Source of the DNA: Yoonia sp. SS1-5
Lineage (GTDB): Bacteria; Pseudomonadota; Alphaproteobacteria; Rhodobacterales; Rhodobacteraceae
Reading direction: 5' to 3'
Assembly (NCBI RefSeq): GCF_038443705.2
Contig: NZ_CP151767.2
Coordinates: forward strand, 1,674,001 to 1,738,000
Length of the DNA stretch: 64,000 nt
The translations under genes and the position numbers were made by a program. Numbering within the stretch: position 1 is the first letter of the stretch; each line of letters opens with the position of its first letter. Below the pieces are notes generated by a model. That model was not told the DNA's origin. It saw nothing but the letters and a program-made list of their open reading frames with translations, and made no database searches. Below are positions 8,860-17,224 of this stretch, piece after piece.

Positions 8860-10932
8860 ATGAATTTTACATTTCGCCAGGAAGACCGTGTGGGCAAGCT
8901 CCATACCGGGCTGGGCGAGGATGTTCTGGTGCTGCAGCGATTTGAGGGCGCAGACCATGTGAACGATCTTTTTGACTACAGGGTCGAGGCGCTTTCACTT
9001 GAGGCCAATATAGATTTCGACCAGTTGATCGGCACGCATATGACCGTCGAGCTGGGCACAATGCACCACGATGCCCGATATTTCGACGGCATCGTGACCG
9101 AGGCAGAATGGGTCGGCACAAACGAGACGGCCAATGTCTATCGTTTCCAGCTGCGCCCCTGGTTCTGGCTGGCTGACAAACGCCGCAACCAGCGGATTTT
9201 TCACAACATGACCCCGGATGCCATTATCGGCGAGGTCTTCAGTTACTGGGCCGGACAATGCGACGCCGCCGTCGATACCCGGCTGGTCGAAACATATCCG
9301 GAACTGGAATATACGGTCCAATATCAGGAATCAGACCTGAACTTTGTCCGCCGGTTGATGGAACAGTTCGGGATGAGCTTTCATTTCAAGCACGAAGAGG
9401 GCAGCCATACGCTTGTGCTGACCGATAGCCTGCTCGAATTTGATCCGATCCCTGGTGATACCCGCACCTACAACCCCAATGAGGGGATGGAGCAATCCGA
9501 GGGTGAATATTTTTGGAAGTGGAAACCGAAACGGCATCTGACCACGGGTGCGGTTCGCATGACCGACTATAATTTCAAAAAACCCAACGCCACGATGGAG
9601 GCCGATCACGTCAGTGACGCGGCCTATGCCCAGGGCCAGATCGAAACCTATGACTATCCGGGCGATTATCTGGAGCTGGACGATGGCAAGACCCTCAGCC
9701 GGCTGCGCACCCAGCAAGAGCGCAGCGCCGATTATCGCCATATGGCCACCGGCAACACGATGAGCCTGGCATCGGGGATGACCATGACGCTGGCGGGCGA
9801 GCACGCGGAAGGCGTCGCAGACATCGAATATCTGTGCCTTTCGGCCCATCACACATTTCTATCTGAATCCTACGGGTCCGAGGCCGGCGGGTCGGATGAA
9901 AGCTATACCGGCCAGTATGCATTCACACCTTTGACCGCGCCCTATGCCCCGCAACGCGTCACCCCCACCCCGCGTATTCACGGCCCGCAGACGGCAACGG
10001 TTGTTGGCGAAGGTGAAATCGACTGCGACGAGTTCGGCCGCATCCTTGTGCATTTTCCGTGGGATCTGGCGGGGGCCAATTCGATGCGTTGCCGTGTCGC
10101 CCAGATTTCTGCGCATCAGGGATGGGGCGCGATGGTGCTGCCCCGGATCGGTATGGAGGTCGTCGTCGAATATCTTGATGGCGATCCGACCAAGCCCCTG
10201 GTCACCGGTTGCGTCTATAACGGCAGCAACATGCCGCCTTATGAATTGCCCGCCAACAAAAGCCAAAGTGGGTTTTTGTCCGTCAGCCACGAAGGATCGG
10301 GCCGCAACGAGCTGCGGTTTGAAGATCAGTCCGGCAGCGAAGAAATCTACATGCACGCGCAAAAGGATCACAATACAACGATCCTGAACAACGAGACCCA
10401 CAGCATCGGGGTGGATCGCAGCAAAACCGTCGGCAATGACCAGACCGAAACCATCGGGCATGACAAGACAATCACCGTCGGCAACAACCATACCGAAAGC
10501 ATTGCGGTCAACAAATCCATGACCCTTGGTCAGCACCACGATGAACGGATTGGCGGCGCGATGAGCATTGCAGTCGCGCTTGGCATGAGTACTGCGGTGG
10601 GCACAGCCCATTCTCTGACCGTCGGGGCCAATGCCAGCCAGCAGGTCGGCAAGGACAAATCCCTGACCGTATCGGGGAACGAGGCGATCAATATCGGCGG
10701 CAATCAGGCCACCCAGGTTGGGGCCAAGAAAACCATCGTCGTCGAGGATGAATTGAGCATCCAGGTCGGCAAGGCCAAGTTGCTGATGAAAAAGGATGGC
10801 ACAATCACCCTGACCGGCAAGGACATCACCATTAACGGGGACGGCAATGTGTCTGCCTCCTCCAAGAAGAAAGTTGGCATCAAGGCCTCGTCCAGCGTGA
10901 CGATCAAGGGCTCGAAGCTGAATATGAACTGA
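8860..10932 (+). CDS. vgrG: Type VI secretion tip protein VgrG
   Basis: 690 aa. ATG 8860 is chosen because AAAGGAG lies 9 bases upstream and the protein then opens in the gp27-like fold (MNFTFRQEDR). Order: gp27-like base (about 1-370), gp5-type OB fold (CDEFGRILVHFPWD, GWGAMVLPRIGMEVVVEYLDGDP), then a beta-prism needle of short repeats with V-G-N-D/H (TVGNDQTETIGHDKTITVGN) and a tail ending GSKLNMN. No C-terminal effector extension is present, so it is a structural spike. It leads a tightly spaced operon with a PAAR-like effector and a DUF2169 adaptor. The sheath and baseplate genes are not in the window, so this is a separate VgrG island. Confidence 0.95.
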   Translation: MNFTFRQEDRVGKLHTGLGEDVLVLQRFEGADHVNDLFDYRVEALSLEANIDFDQLIGTHMTVELGTMHHDARYFDGIVTEAEWVGTNETANVYRFQLRPWFWLADKRRNQRIFHNMTPDAIIGEVFSYWAGQCDAAVDTRLVETYPELEYTVQYQESDLNFVRRLMEQFGMSFHFKHEEGSHTLVLTDSLLEFDPIPGDTRTYNPNEGMEQSEGEYFWKWKPKRHLTTGAVRMTDYNFKKPNATMEADHVSDAAYAQGQIETYDYPGDYLELDDGKTLSRLRTQQERSADYRHMATGNTMSLASGMTMTLAGEHAEGVADIEYLCLSAHHTFLSESYGSEAGGSDESYTGQYAFTPLTAPYAPQRVTPTPRIHGPQTATVVGEGEIDCDEFGRILVHFPWDLAGANSMRCRVAQISAHQGWGAMVLPRIGMEVVVEYLDGDPTKPLVTGCVYNGSNMPPYELPANKSQSGFLSVSHEGSGRNELRFEDQSGSEEIYMHAQKDHNTTILNNETHSIGVDRSKTVGNDQTETIGHDKTITVGNNHTESIAVNKSMTLGQHHDERIGGAMSIAVALGMSTAVGTAHSLTVGANASQQVGKDKSLTVSGNEAINIGGNQATQVGAKKTIVVEDELSIQVGKAKLLMKKDGTITLTGKDITINGDGNVSASSKKKVGIKASSSVTIKGSKLNMN

Positions 10933-10967
10933 CCTGTTTTTCGATTTGACCAGACTGGATTTTCAAG

Positions 10968-11234
10968 ATGAACAAATTATCAAACGACGCCTTTGGCGCT
11001 GAGACCGCACCGGTCACACCCGAACCGCAGCTGACACAGGATGAATTGCAGCAACTTCGCGCGATCCTGCAGGTCGTGCAATATGACGCCCCAAGCGAGA
11101 CATTGCGGATCGCGGCAGGCAAGGCCAGGCTACTGGTGCGCAAGGACGGGTCGGTCCGGATCGAAGGCAAGCGGGTGACGGCGATGTCGCATGGCACGCT
11201 TGTGTTGAATGGTGCAGCGATCGAGCTGAACTGA
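10968..11234 (+). CDS. Small VgrG-tail-like protein
   Basis: 88 aa, 35 bp after vgrG and 1 bp before the effector gene. The second half (GKARLLVRKDGSVRIEGKRV, ending GAAIELN) closely resembles the C-terminal tail of the preceding VgrG (GKAKLLMKKDGTITLTGKDI, ending GSKLNMN). It could be an extra needle segment at the VgrG/PAAR junction, or a chaperone mimicking the VgrG tail. Small proteins of this kind occur beside VgrG in other T6SS islands (I recall a DUF6484 family, not verified here). Confidence 0.75.
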   Translation: MNKLSNDAFGAETAPVTPEPQLTQDELQQLRAILQVVQYDAPSETLRIAAGKARLLVRKDGSVRIEGKRVTAMSHGTLVLNGAAIELN

Positions 11235-11235
11235 C

Positions 11236-12195
11236 ATGCCGGTCACGGTCAATATCAACGGCATATCGCTATCGCATAAGGGCTCTACCGGGGTGGTGAC
11301 GGCCACGATCCCCGATGTGTGCAAAACACCCAGCCCCGGTGGCCCTGTTCCCATCCCCTACCCCAATATCGCATTCTCAAAGGATCTGGCAAAAGGCACC
11401 ACAACCGTGACCGCCGATGGCAGCAACAGCTGTGCGGTCAAGGGGTCCGAATTTTTCATGTCCATAGGCGATGAACCTGGCACAGCCGGGGGCGTCAAAT
11501 CAGGCACATTCAAAGGCAAGGCCACATGGCTGACCTATTCGATGGATGTCAAACTTGATGGCAAGAACGCCTGCCGTCTGACCGACAAGATGCTCATGAA
11601 CAAGGGCAACACGGTGTCGATGGGTGGTGAACTGCAGGCCCCGGTGACACCAAGTGCGATCAAGGCTATGCGCGATCACCTCTGCGAGCTTGCCTGCGAA
11701 TGCTATGAGGAAGGCAAGGGCCAGGCCTGCCTGAACAAGAAGATCGAAAAACAGCACTACAAGGGCAAATACCCCAAGAAAGACAGCTATCTCTGGCGCG
11801 AAGTCAGCATGGAAAAGAAGGGCGGAAAATGGGGTATCGTCAAGCAGAACAAGGGCAAGGGCCCGATGCCATCCAGCAACCCCTTCACACGAGGCGGCGG
11901 CATCCGTCCGGATGCGGTTGCGGTGGATGGCAGCGGCAAGCCGCAATGCATCTTCGAGATGAAGTTCCCCGGCGACACCCTGCGTGACAGCCAAAAGCGA
12001 CATCCCAACAGCAAATACAGCAAAGCCGCCAAGCAATTTGGGGTCAATTACGACGTGATTGACGATTGCCCCTGTTTCCCGAAACCAAAAAAACGCAAGA
12101 GTGCCGCAGGCAAGACATCAAAGAGCAAGCGCAAAAAGACCGTCGCGGCGGGTGCCGCCGGACCGGCCAGCGTCGGCGGAATTGCCGGGAAATAA
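11236..12195 (+). CDS. T6SS effector: DUF4150 (PAAR-like) domain with VRR-NUC-type nuclease
   Basis: 319 aa. Residues about 15-135 are a DUF4150 PAAR-like spike tip (PSPGGPVPIPYPNIAFSKD; GNTVSMGGE). After a Cys-rich linker (CELACECYEEGKGQAC) comes a nuclease-like domain with the PD-(D/E)xK pattern: RPD with Asp226, then FEMK with Glu241 and Lys243, and a following DSQ, as in VRR-NUC enzymes. A lysine-rich tail with PKKRK and KSKRKK ends the protein. It would cap VgrG and cleave target-cell DNA. The next gene, of DUF3396 type, is the expected immunity protein. The domain call is by motif only. Confidence 0.85.
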   Translation: MPVTVNINGISLSHKGSTGVVTATIPDVCKTPSPGGPVPIPYPNIAFSKDLAKGTTTVTADGSNSCAVKGSEFFMSIGDEPGTAGGVKSGTFKGKATWLTYSMDVKLDGKNACRLTDKMLMNKGNTVSMGGELQAPVTPSAIKAMRDHLCELACECYEEGKGQACLNKKIEKQHYKGKYPKKDSYLWREVSMEKKGGKWGIVKQNKGKGPMPSSNPFTRGGGIRPDAVAVDGSGKPQCIFEMKFPGDTLRDSQKRHPNSKYSKAAKQFGVNYDVIDDCPCFPKPKKRKSAAGKTSKSKRKKTVAAGAAGPASVGGIAGK

Positions 12196-12201
12196 GACCA
12201 G

Positions 12202-13164
12202 ATGAGCATGGACAAAGACCAGATCAAAGAGCTTGGCAACCTCGCCATCGGCTTTCACGACGCGCCGGACGAACCCGCACTCGATTTTTCGATGCAGGCG
12301 CTTTTGGCGGTTGATCAATCCGATGATCCGCAGAAACGGGCCGCCGTGCTGGATGTCTTCGCAGAGTTCCAAAAGACCTTTGCGGATGATGTTGGCGCCT
12401 ATCAGAAGCGAAACGCAAATCGCCTGTCCCCGATCAAGGGCGACGGGTTTGTGGATTATTACCGCAAGCTGATGGCTGATCTGGACCCGGCCGAGGATGA
12501 ATTCTCAATTCATCTCACCGATCCCGATATCCCGCCCAGCCATGCCGCGCAGGCCTTTCTGGCCGGAACCGACGATCTGGACGAGGTCCCCTATTCCACG
12601 GTCATGGCCCATGTGCCGCTGGAATGGTTCGCCGATCATGATGCGGAATGGATCGCGCTGATGCTGGATTGGTGCAACCGGCTGAAACCGGTCAAGGGCA
12701 CAATCGGCATCGCCATGACCACAGAGGCGGGCATGATGCGCGCCCGTTTTCGCGAACAATGGCCATATCTGGCCCGGTTTCCGGGGCTCGATGATGAGGT
12801 CGCGTTTTTTGAGGCCAATTGCGTGACCGGCAAGATCGGGTCCGTGAACTGGCTGACGATCCTCAATGATGAACTGCTGGCCGGAATTGGCGGATTGGAT
12901 GATCTGACAAGTGCATTGGGTGATGCCGCGAAAATTCACAAATGGGATGGCGGCGTCCTGATCCAGGCGGGCGATCTGCCGGATATCGGCGACCGGAACG
13001 CTGATTTGTGGCCCACGGCCTATTGCGCTGTGAATGACGCGCTGCGCCCGATCCGGTTCGAGGACTATCCCAACACGCCGATGGCCTTGCTGAACGTGCC
13101 GGAACCGCTGGACCCTTATGAAGAAACGCTGCGCTGGGTGCGCCGGTTTGATCGCGAGGAGTAA
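12202..13164 (+). CDS. DUF3396-type T6SS immunity protein
   Basis: 320 aa soluble protein, starting 7 bp after the effector stop. Features fit the DUF3396 'type VI immunity' family: AHVPLEWFAD, GTIGIAMTTEAGMMRARFRE, GKIGSVNWLTILND, and the VLIQAGDLPDIGDRN region. DUF3396 proteins have been reported as immunity partners of VRR-NUC T6SS effectors, which matches the predicted toxin type next door. It most likely binds and neutralises the nuclease in the producing cell. Confidence 0.83.
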   Translation: MSMDKDQIKELGNLAIGFHDAPDEPALDFSMQALLAVDQSDDPQKRAAVLDVFAEFQKTFADDVGAYQKRNANRLSPIKGDGFVDYYRKLMADLDPAEDEFSIHLTDPDIPPSHAAQAFLAGTDDLDEVPYSTVMAHVPLEWFADHDAEWIALMLDWCNRLKPVKGTIGIAMTTEAGMMRARFREQWPYLARFPGLDDEVAFFEANCVTGKIGSVNWLTILNDELLAGIGGLDDLTSALGDAAKIHKWDGGVLIQAGDLPDIGDRNADLWPTAYCAVNDALRPIRFEDYPNTPMALLNVPEPLDPYEETLRWVRRFDREE

Positions 13165-13172
13165 CTGACACC

Positions 13173-13763
13173 ATGTCGGAGCCATTCTGCCTTGCCTTTT
13201 ACGCGCCGATCAATCCCGACCAGTTTCCCGCCGCACTAACGGCACCGGTAACCCCACCGACAACATTCAATGATTGGGATATGTTGGGGCAATATATCTA
13301 TGCCAGCGACTTGCGCGAAACACCAAGCACGGCAGGCAAGTATCTGGATCAATTGCGCGCTGGCAGCGCACCGCAGATGGGCTGGCATTTCGCCTATGAC
13401 AAGCCGACAGGTTACCTGACAGGCATGTCGCTGTTGTGGACAGACAGCATGCCCGAAATCATCGGCGGGTTTAACGTGCTGCGACAATTGCTCGCCACGG
13501 CCGGAAACGGGCAGGCGGGATATGTGCTCGCCCATGGTTTCGCTTTTCCGGACAATGGCACGCTGGGCGGTATCGTGACGCAGAATGGCCGGTCAGAGGT
13601 CCGGCCTGCACAAGATGACCAGATCCAGCGTGGGGTCCGGCATGCGACACCCCGTGCAAAGGATATGTTGATGCAGGCGCAGGCTGCGCATCAGACAAGC
13701 ACTGACACCGTCATCATGGGTACATTGGCGCTGGACGAACTTGATCTTTTGGCGGGCCGGTAG
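13173..13763 (+). CDS. Uncharacterised protein of the T6SS island
   Basis: 196 aa, 8 bp after the immunity gene and 4 bp before the DUF2169 adaptor gene, so within the same operon. I do not recognise a family. It has no signal peptide or membrane segment and contains a small-residue-rich central part (GGFNVLRQLLATAGNGQAGY). Position suggests a second immunity factor or an effector chaperone, but nothing in the sequence decides this. Confidence 0.8.
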   Translation: MSEPFCLAFYAPINPDQFPAALTAPVTPPTTFNDWDMLGQYIYASDLRETPSTAGKYLDQLRAGSAPQMGWHFAYDKPTGYLTGMSLLWTDSMPEIIGGFNVLRQLLATAGNGQAGYVLAHGFAFPDNGTLGGIVTQNGRSEVRPAQDDQIQRGVRHATPRAKDMLMQAQAAHQTSTDTVIMGTLALDELDLLAGR

Positions 13764-13767
13764 CGGC

Positions 13768-14790
13768 ATGTGGGAAATACGCAATCGCACCCCATTCAAG
13801 ACCGCAGGCGCATTTGAACGCGATACCAATGGGCAGGAGGTATGGTGCGTTGCGGTTCGGGCCAGTTTCGATATCGGCCCTCAATCTGCGCTACGGATCG
13901 CGGAGGATCAGCAGGATGTCCGTGTCGCACCTGAATATCTGCCGGGCGACGGCGCCGAACTGGCCGCCGAGCAGGATATTGTGGCCTTCGCAACGGCGAC
14001 CGATCTGTTGATTACTGGAACAATCGGGGCCCCGGCCAAGCCGGTATCAAACTGGCCACTGAAACTGGCGCGCGACGGCCAGATCAAAACCGCCGAGTTG
14101 ACCGGAACCCGCATCGCACGCAAAGGGCTGCTGGGCTGGAAAGTCGAAGAACACAGCCCGGTTGCAGACACGCTGATCAGCTGGCGTCATTGCTATGGCG
14201 GCACGCTGGAACCGCATCATCCTGAATGGCATCCGGCCAATCCCATCGGGACGGGGATGCAAATGCAACTTGGCGCGGGCGGTGAACGCGGCGCCGAGAT
14301 CATGTTGCCGCGCATCCATCACCCCGGCACCGATATCATGTCCTGGGGGGCGGATACGACGCCGATCGGGTTTGGACCGATTGCACGCAACTGGACCCCG
14401 CGCGTCGGATATGCCGGCACCTACGATGCCAAATGGGAGGCGGAACGATCACCGCTCTTGCCGCGCGATTTCAACCCGCTCTTTTTCAACACCGCGCCCC
14501 CTGACCAGATCGTGCCGGATTTCCTGCACGGGGGCGAGACGATTGCGCTGGACGGCTTTTTCACGACCGGCCCGGTTCAGTTCAAAATCCCGCAATTGAT
14601 CCTGACCGCCCGGACATTGTTTCGCAATCAACCCATCGACACCCGGTTCACCATGTTGCGGGCCGAGGTCGATCTGGACAGCCGCCAATTGCGGTTGGTC
14701 TATACCACCAAGGTTGCCTGCAACGGCGATGATGCGGGGATCGCGTACAGCACCGTTCGGCTCAAACAGATGACAGGTGTGGCGGTATGA
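13768..14790 (+). CDS. DUF2169 family T6SS adaptor
   Basis: 340 aa from ATG 13768, chosen because the family opening MWEIRNRTPFKTAGAFERD follows directly. Further family features: ARKGLLGWKVEEHSPVADT, the NPIGTG motif, GFGPIARNWTPR and RDFNPLFFNTAPPDQ. DUF2169 proteins act as adaptor/chaperones that load PAAR-domain effectors on VgrG; the Agrobacterium Tde2 system is the known example. It overlaps the next gene by 4 bp (ATGA). Confidence 0.9.
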   Translation: MWEIRNRTPFKTAGAFERDTNGQEVWCVAVRASFDIGPQSALRIAEDQQDVRVAPEYLPGDGAELAAEQDIVAFATATDLLITGTIGAPAKPVSNWPLKLARDGQIKTAELTGTRIARKGLLGWKVEEHSPVADTLISWRHCYGGTLEPHHPEWHPANPIGTGMQMQLGAGGERGAEIMLPRIHHPGTDIMSWGADTTPIGFGPIARNWTPRVGYAGTYDAKWEAERSPLLPRDFNPLFFNTAPPDQIVPDFLHGGETIALDGFFTTGPVQFKIPQLILTARTLFRNQPIDTRFTMLRAEVDLDSRQLRLVYTTKVACNGDDAGIAYSTVRLKQMTGVAV

Positions 14791-15794
14791 AGGTCGCGCT
14801 GGATATCCGGGCCGCCGGGCTGATCAGCCCCGCATCAGGCGTACTCCATAGCGCCGCGCCGGAAATCCTGGCCGGAACGGCCTATCTGGAACGGCATCCC
14901 AGCTTTGTAGGGCATGATGGCCTGCCGCAGACCGGCGGCTTTGTGGCCGGTTGTCTGGAAGAGCGCGATCCGATTGCGCGGCTGGGTTATCTTCTGGCGG
15001 CGGCCTATGCGGGGGCGATGGCGGACCTGCCAGAGGATATGCCTCGCGATGAACGCTGGCACCTGTTTCTGGCGCTGCCGGCATGGTTGGAACATGATGC
15101 AGCACGGCTGCACCAGTTCAAGACACTGATGCCCACGATGGGGCTGTCACGCATTGGCGGCCTGACCTACATCTTTGGCGGGGCTGTCGCAGGCGTAAAG
15201 GCCACCGATGCTGCGGCGGACGCTTTGGCCAGTGGCGACGTGAGTGTTGCAATGGTCGCTGGCGTTGACAGTCTGGTGGCACCCTTGGTTCTTGACCGAC
15301 GGGCGCTGGCCGGTCTCGCCAATGTGCAGACCAATCCTTACGGCGTTGTTCCCGGCGAGGCCGGCGCCCTTCTTGTGGTGCAAGCCGCAGATCCGGATGA
15401 CCGCCCGTTCATGGCGCGCCTGCACGGCACCGCTATCGGCACAGAGCAGGCCCGCCTTGACGATCCCGAACGCGGTATCATGGGACGGGCCATGACCGAT
15501 TGTCTGACCAAGGCCAGCGCCGGGCAAGCCACGCCGGGTGCGCTGCTGTCGGACTTCAACGGAGAACGGCACAGGGGCGAGGAAACGGGCGTCGTATTGA
15601 CCCATCTGGCAAATGACGCGCTTGCGGATCCGATCTGCCCGGCCACTGCCATCGGGGATGTGGGTGCGGCCACGGCTCCTGTCTACTGCGCACTGGCCCC
15701 TTGGGCGCCCACGGTCGGCTCGCTTCATCTGCTTGCGGCACTTGGTGACCGTGATGGGCCTCGCGGCGCGCTATGCATTGAGCGGCGCCGTTAG
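14787..15794 (+). CDS. Degenerate beta-ketoacyl synthase-like protein of the T6SS island
   Basis: 335 aa with a thiolase/ketosynthase fold signature: ALASGDVSVAMVAGVDSLVAP and NPYGVVPGEAGALLVV correspond to the regions around the KAS fold core. The catalytic residues look lost: the nucleophile region reads FGGAVAG with no Cys, and the GH motif is replaced by AIGDVGAAT with no His. So it is probably not an active condensing enzyme but a scaffold or binding protein. Its start overlaps the DUF2169 gene, and KAS-like genes next to DUF2169 occur in other T6SS islands. It is the last gene of the operon. Confidence 0.8.
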   Translation: MKVALDIRAAGLISPASGVLHSAAPEILAGTAYLERHPSFVGHDGLPQTGGFVAGCLEERDPIARLGYLLAAAYAGAMADLPEDMPRDERWHLFLALPAWLEHDAARLHQFKTLMPTMGLSRIGGLTYIFGGAVAGVKATDAAADALASGDVSVAMVAGVDSLVAPLVLDRRALAGLANVQTNPYGVVPGEAGALLVVQAADPDDRPFMARLHGTAIGTEQARLDDPERGIMGRAMTDCLTKASAGQATPGALLSDFNGERHRGEETGVVLTHLANDALADPICPATAIGDVGAATAPVYCALAPWAPTVGSLHLLAALGDRDGPRGALCIERRR

Positions 15795-15957
15795 GGTCAG
15801 GCCAAAACGTCATATTGGAAACAGCCCCGACTGACCGGGCGAATTGTCAGCGGGCGGTCAACACAAAACTGCGCAAGCGGGGCATTCAGCCTCTGTGCGC
15901 GCTGGATTGGGCTGAAACGCTGTGCTTTTCTATCGCTGTAAATACTGGACCGATTTC

Positions 15958-17184
15958 ATGAGTACCCCGCCGGATATCGAAACATATATCGCCGCGATTG
16001 CAGCCGGCGATCAGGACAGCCTGGCAACCCTTTATAACGCCACATCGGAAAAACTGTTCGGCCTGACATTGTGGATATTGGGCAACCGTGCCGATGCCGA
16101 AGATGCATTGGTCGATACCTACCGCAGCATTTGGCAGGCAGCGGGCAAATACCCCCGCAACGGTCTGGGTCCCATGACGTGGTTGCTGACGATTGCCCGC
16201 AACACCGCCGTGGACAGGTTGCGGCGGCGCCAGATTGGGCCGCGCGGTGGCCGCGAAGATCTGGACGATATCGCCGCAATCACCGCCCCGGCCAGATCAC
16301 CCGAGATGCAGAGCGGTGCGGCAGGCGCGCGCAGCCAGATCGCAAACTGCCTGGATAAGATGCCAAAGGATCGGGCCATTGCGTTGCGGCGGGCCTATCT
16401 GGATGGGCAGACTTATGTGGATCTGGCGGATCGGCTTGACGTCTCGGCCGATACCTTGCGCGCGCAGATGTCCAGTCATCTTGCTGCGCTTCGCGGCTGC
16501 CTCGACGCAGGCGACGATCAAGACCACGGCGCCGACGCGGTCCTGACCGCGGAATATGCGCTTGGGCTTCTGACCCGGGCCGAAGCCGCCGATCTCGAGG
16601 CGCGGCTGACGGCCGAACCGGCCCTGTCCCAATTGCTGATCAACTGGACCGAGGATCTGGCCCAACTGACCGATCCGATTGGGCCAGTGATCCCGCCTGC
16701 GGCCCTTTTCGATCAGATCGGATTGCAGCTATTCGGACCCAAGGTAACACGCTGGTGGCAGCACAAGGCGGTGATTTGGTTGGCCGGTGTCGGGGTCGCC
16801 GTGGGTGCAGCGCTGTTGATTGTCAATCTGCTGCTTGGACCCAGCAACGCGGCGCGCAACGACCTGTTTGCCACCATCAGCGCCGCTGATCGGTCGGTGA
16901 TCCTGGATGTTGCATTTGACCCCGATAGCGGGGTCCTCGCCCTTGACCGGACAGCCGGGACTGCATCGGACGATCATGTCCTGACGCTTTGGCTTGTGCT
17001 TGAGGATCTCGCGCCGATGCCATTGGGACCATTGCCGACGGCCACGTCCGGGCGGCTTACGGTCGATGATCAATATCGCCGGCTGGTGCCGGGTGCTATT
17101 CTGGCCATCAGCGAAGAACCCATAGGCGGATCACTGGCGGCCGGGCCACCCAATCCATGGCGGGCCCGCGGACGGATCGAGTAA
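15958..17184 (+). CDS. ECF sigma factor fused to RskA-like membrane anti-sigma factor
   Basis: 408 aa from ATG 15958. Residues about 10-92 are sigma region 2 (LYNATSEKLFGLTLWILGN, TIARNTAVDRLRRR) and about 125-182 are region 4 with its helix-turn-helix (YVDLADRLDVSADTL). With no stop or gap, residues about 195-240 continue as an anti-sigma K-type cytoplasmic domain (TAEYALGLLTRAEAADLEAR), followed by a transmembrane helix (about 273-294) and an RskA-like periplasmic domain. These are normally two genes. Here the sigma domain would be membrane-tethered in one chain, needing proteolysis or a conformational change for release. A sequencing deletion of a stop/start is the alternative. Confidence 0.85.
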   Translation: MSTPPDIETYIAAIAAGDQDSLATLYNATSEKLFGLTLWILGNRADAEDALVDTYRSIWQAAGKYPRNGLGPMTWLLTIARNTAVDRLRRRQIGPRGGREDLDDIAAITAPARSPEMQSGAAGARSQIANCLDKMPKDRAIALRRAYLDGQTYVDLADRLDVSADTLRAQMSSHLAALRGCLDAGDDQDHGADAVLTAEYALGLLTRAEAADLEARLTAEPALSQLLINWTEDLAQLTDPIGPVIPPAALFDQIGLQLFGPKVTRWWQHKAVIWLAGVGVAVGAALLIVNLLLGPSNAARNDLFATISAADRSVILDVAFDPDSGVLALDRTAGTASDDHVLTLWLVLEDLAPMPLGPLPTATSGRLTVDDQYRRLVPGAILAISEEPIGGSLAAGPPNPWRARGRIE

Positions 17185-17224
17185 ACCGTTTGCCAATAGC
17201 GCCAAACACTCTAAGCTTGACGGC

